58,999 nt of DNA, from assembly GCA_937922925.1 (NCBI GenBank), contig CALAKU010000021.1, positions 1 to 58,999 on the forward strand, written 5' to 3'. The notes below the pieces were generated by a model that was not told the origin of the DNA, ran no database searches, and worked only from the letters and a program-made list of their open reading frames with translations. This DNA is from an uncultured Arenicella sp. (GTDB lineage: Bacteria; Pseudomonadota; Gammaproteobacteria; Arenicellales; Arenicellaceae). Numbering within the stretch: the stretch's first letter is position 1; each line of letters starts with the position of its first letter. Position numbers and translations under genes: made by a program. This document shows, piece after piece, positions 57,564-58,999 of this stretch.

Positions 57564-57722
57564 AACAAAGTAGGGTAGATATATAGGCAGCGAAGTTTAC
57601 CATGCTTGAGATCACAAATTGGCGCGCAGACCGCGTATCGAGCTAGGATTTAAGCAAAAAAGTTTGATAATTTTTACTGGGTTCGACATACGGTTCGCTC
57701 AATTGTGAGTACAATCGCGCGC

Positions 57723-58999
57723 ATGAGAAAGATCAAAACTGGTGCCTTTCGGCGGCGACTCTCACTTGGGCTCGCGGGGGCCAAAAGTGGGGTAGGCTTG
57801 CTGGGTGCCAAAGCGTCTTCAATGTTACTGCCTGCAGAGCAGCGAAACGCACACAACGAAGCGGCCTTAGAAAGAGAGGCCCTTCGTTTTGTCGCTGAGC
57901 TTGGTGAACTAAAAGGCGCGTACGTTAAAATCGGCCAAATGCTGGCCTTATACGGCGAGCATCTTTTGCCTGGGCCAGTCACGCGCGCGCTGCACACCTT
58001 AGAAGCGCAAACGACGGCGATTGATTGGTCTGCAATCAGTACTGAGTTACCGCCTCAGTTTGAGGCTTTATCGATAGAAGAAACGGCCTTTGCCGCGGCT
58101 TCTTTGGCTCAGGTTCATCGCGCTCGGCTAAATGAAAAAGATCTATGCGTAAAGATTCAGTACCCGGGGATTGCCAATGCAATAGATGATGATTTTCGCC
58201 AAGTTTTGCAGATGCTCAAATTGACGCGGTGGGTTGAGTCCAGCCGGCAATTAGAAGAGGTTACTCAGCAACTGAAAGTGCATCTTGAGGCCGAAGTTGA
58301 CTACCAAAAAGAGTTGAATAAGGCCCAGACGGTTGCACGCTATCTTAGTGAAGATACTCGGTTTTTAATCCCGCACTACCATGCCGATTATTGTAGTTCG
58401 ACCATCTTAACCATGGATTTCATCGACGGCTTGGATGTAATGCATGACGAGGTTCAAAGTCTACCGTTGGTGAGACGAAATCGAATCGCGTTTGCCATGC
58501 TCGATCTATTCTTCAAAGAGGCGTTTGAGTGGGGCTTAATGCAAACCGACCCAAATTTCGGCAATTACCGAATTGTGATCGATGCGGAAAAAGAGCAAGA
58601 TCGCATCGCCTTACTGGACTTCGGCGCAGTACACGAACTTGAACCCACTTTTCAACAATCCTTAAAGGCAGCCATATTAGGCGCGTGGCAAGACGATCAC
58701 GATAAAACCATAGAAGGTTTAATGGGCTTGCGTTGCCTTCGAGATAAAGACAGCGATGAGGTTAAAGCCTCATTCGCTGAATTCTGTTCCTTGTTGATGG
58801 AACCGTTTAAAACGGATTTTAGTCACGTTCCATCAACGGCATTAACCGCCGATGGCGTATACGACTGGCACAACTCAAAGTTACTCAAACGCGCCGGTAA
58901 GCTTGCAGCTAAAAGTATGTTGTACAAAGGATTTACCGTGCCGCCCTCCGAGTTTGTCTTAATCGCTCGCAAGTTGACCGGGGTATTTACCTTTGTTTC
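57723..58999 (+). CDS. ABC1/UbiB-family atypical kinase (partial, C-terminus off window)
   Basis: Open from ATG 57723 to the window edge, 425 codons. VKIGQMLALYGEHLLPGP is the KxGQ motif that marks the family, AAASLAQVHRARL is the Ala-rich nucleotide loop, VKIQYPG follows the invariant Lys, and MDFIDGLDV and QTDPNFGNY continue the kinase fold. UbiB-like members support ubiquinone synthesis or lipid handling at the membrane. The gene is not beside ubi genes, so it may be a second ABC1 paralogue. Confidence 0.88.
   Translation, partial: MRKIKTGAFRRRLSLGLAGAKSGVGLLGAKASSMLLPAEQRNAHNEAALEREALRFVAELGELKGAYVKIGQMLALYGEHLLPGPVTRALHTLEAQTTAIDWSAISTELPPQFEALSIEETAFAAASLAQVHRARLNEKDLCVKIQYPGIANAIDDDFRQVLQMLKLTRWVESSRQLEEVTQQLKVHLEAEVDYQKELNKAQTVARYLSEDTRFLIPHYHADYCSSTILTMDFIDGLDVMHDEVQSLPLVRRNRIAFAMLDLFFKEAFEWGLMQTDPNFGNYRIVIDAEKEQDRIALLDFGAVHELEPTFQQSLKAAILGAWQDDHDKTIEGLMGLRCLRDKDSDEVKASFAEFCSLLMEPFKTDFSHVPSTALTADGVYDWHNSKLLKRAGKLAAKSMLYKGFTVPPSEFVLIARKLTGVFTFV

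Noticed and set aside
57674-57997. 107-codon minus-strand frame over the start of the ABC1 gene
   Set aside because: The plus-strand frame has clear UbiB-family motifs (KIGQ, AAASLAQVHRA); the minus frame is low-complexity Ser/Pro/Ala without a match.
1-58999. CRISPR arrays, insertion sequences, prophage genes, tRNA or rRNA
   Set aside because: I looked for spaced identical repeats, transposase or integrase motifs, CCA-ending cloverleaf sequences and rRNA signatures and found none I could support.

Overview
The window reads as core chromosome of a free-living, probably marine gammaproteobacterium of mid-range G+C. The evidence is fabA/fabB unsaturated fatty-acid synthesis, a tusDCBE relay, cmoA/cmoB, a YcgL-domain gene, glnE, an AlgZ/AlgR-type two-component pair, and the classic orders rpsT-murJ-ribF-ileS-lspA-ispH and rpsP-rimM-trmD-rplS. 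Genus cannot be fixed by eye. I see no IS element, prophage, CRISPR array, rRNA or tRNA. Genes are dense, and several are coupled by 1- to 22-nt overlaps.

Layout: a truncated BepA-like protease (1-1460, minus) diverges from a tusA-like/ycgL/tusDCBE operon for tRNA 2-thiolation, followed by obgE-proB. rpsT (minus) faces away from murJ, a DUF2203-like gene, ribF, ileS, lspA and ispH. Next come a histidine kinase, a LytTR regulator and an overlapping SLT-type lipoprotein (14.1-16.5 kb). On the minus strand gcvT-gcvP follow a tandem glycine riboswitch. Diverging from it are a PurU-like gene that seems to have lost catalytic residues and a long-form dCTP deaminase. From 23 to 34 kb lie a small Cys-rich secreted protein, cmoA-cmoB, an AEC transporter, fabA-fabB, heme A synthase, coq7, a candidate small RNA, a DoxX-like protein, the rpsP operon and nadC.

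From 34.6 to 50 kb: clpB with a heat-shock-like promoter, a secreted GATase-like protein, a sugar-1-phosphate nucleotidyltransferase, a shikimate-kinase-like gene, ispD and ispF, a conserved protein of unknown role, a GST, a large modular subtilase, a small GNAT-fold protein and glnE. The last 9 kb hold a LysR regulator, a histidine phosphatase, an SDR, an SPFH protein, a NaChBac-type channel, PEP carboxylase and the start of an ABC1/UbiB-family kinase (cut by the window edge).

The most unusual items are an orphan promoter-hairpin-C-rich-terminator unit (about 30168-30300) that looks like an undescribed small RNA; the glycine riboswitch with a hairpin in its linker beside the PurU-like pseudoenzyme; a channel filter TLEDWTD carrying extra acidic residues; a structured rpsP leader; an IspD expanded by in-frame 21-bp repeats; and repeated short tandem duplications of 14-24 bp, mostly between genes.
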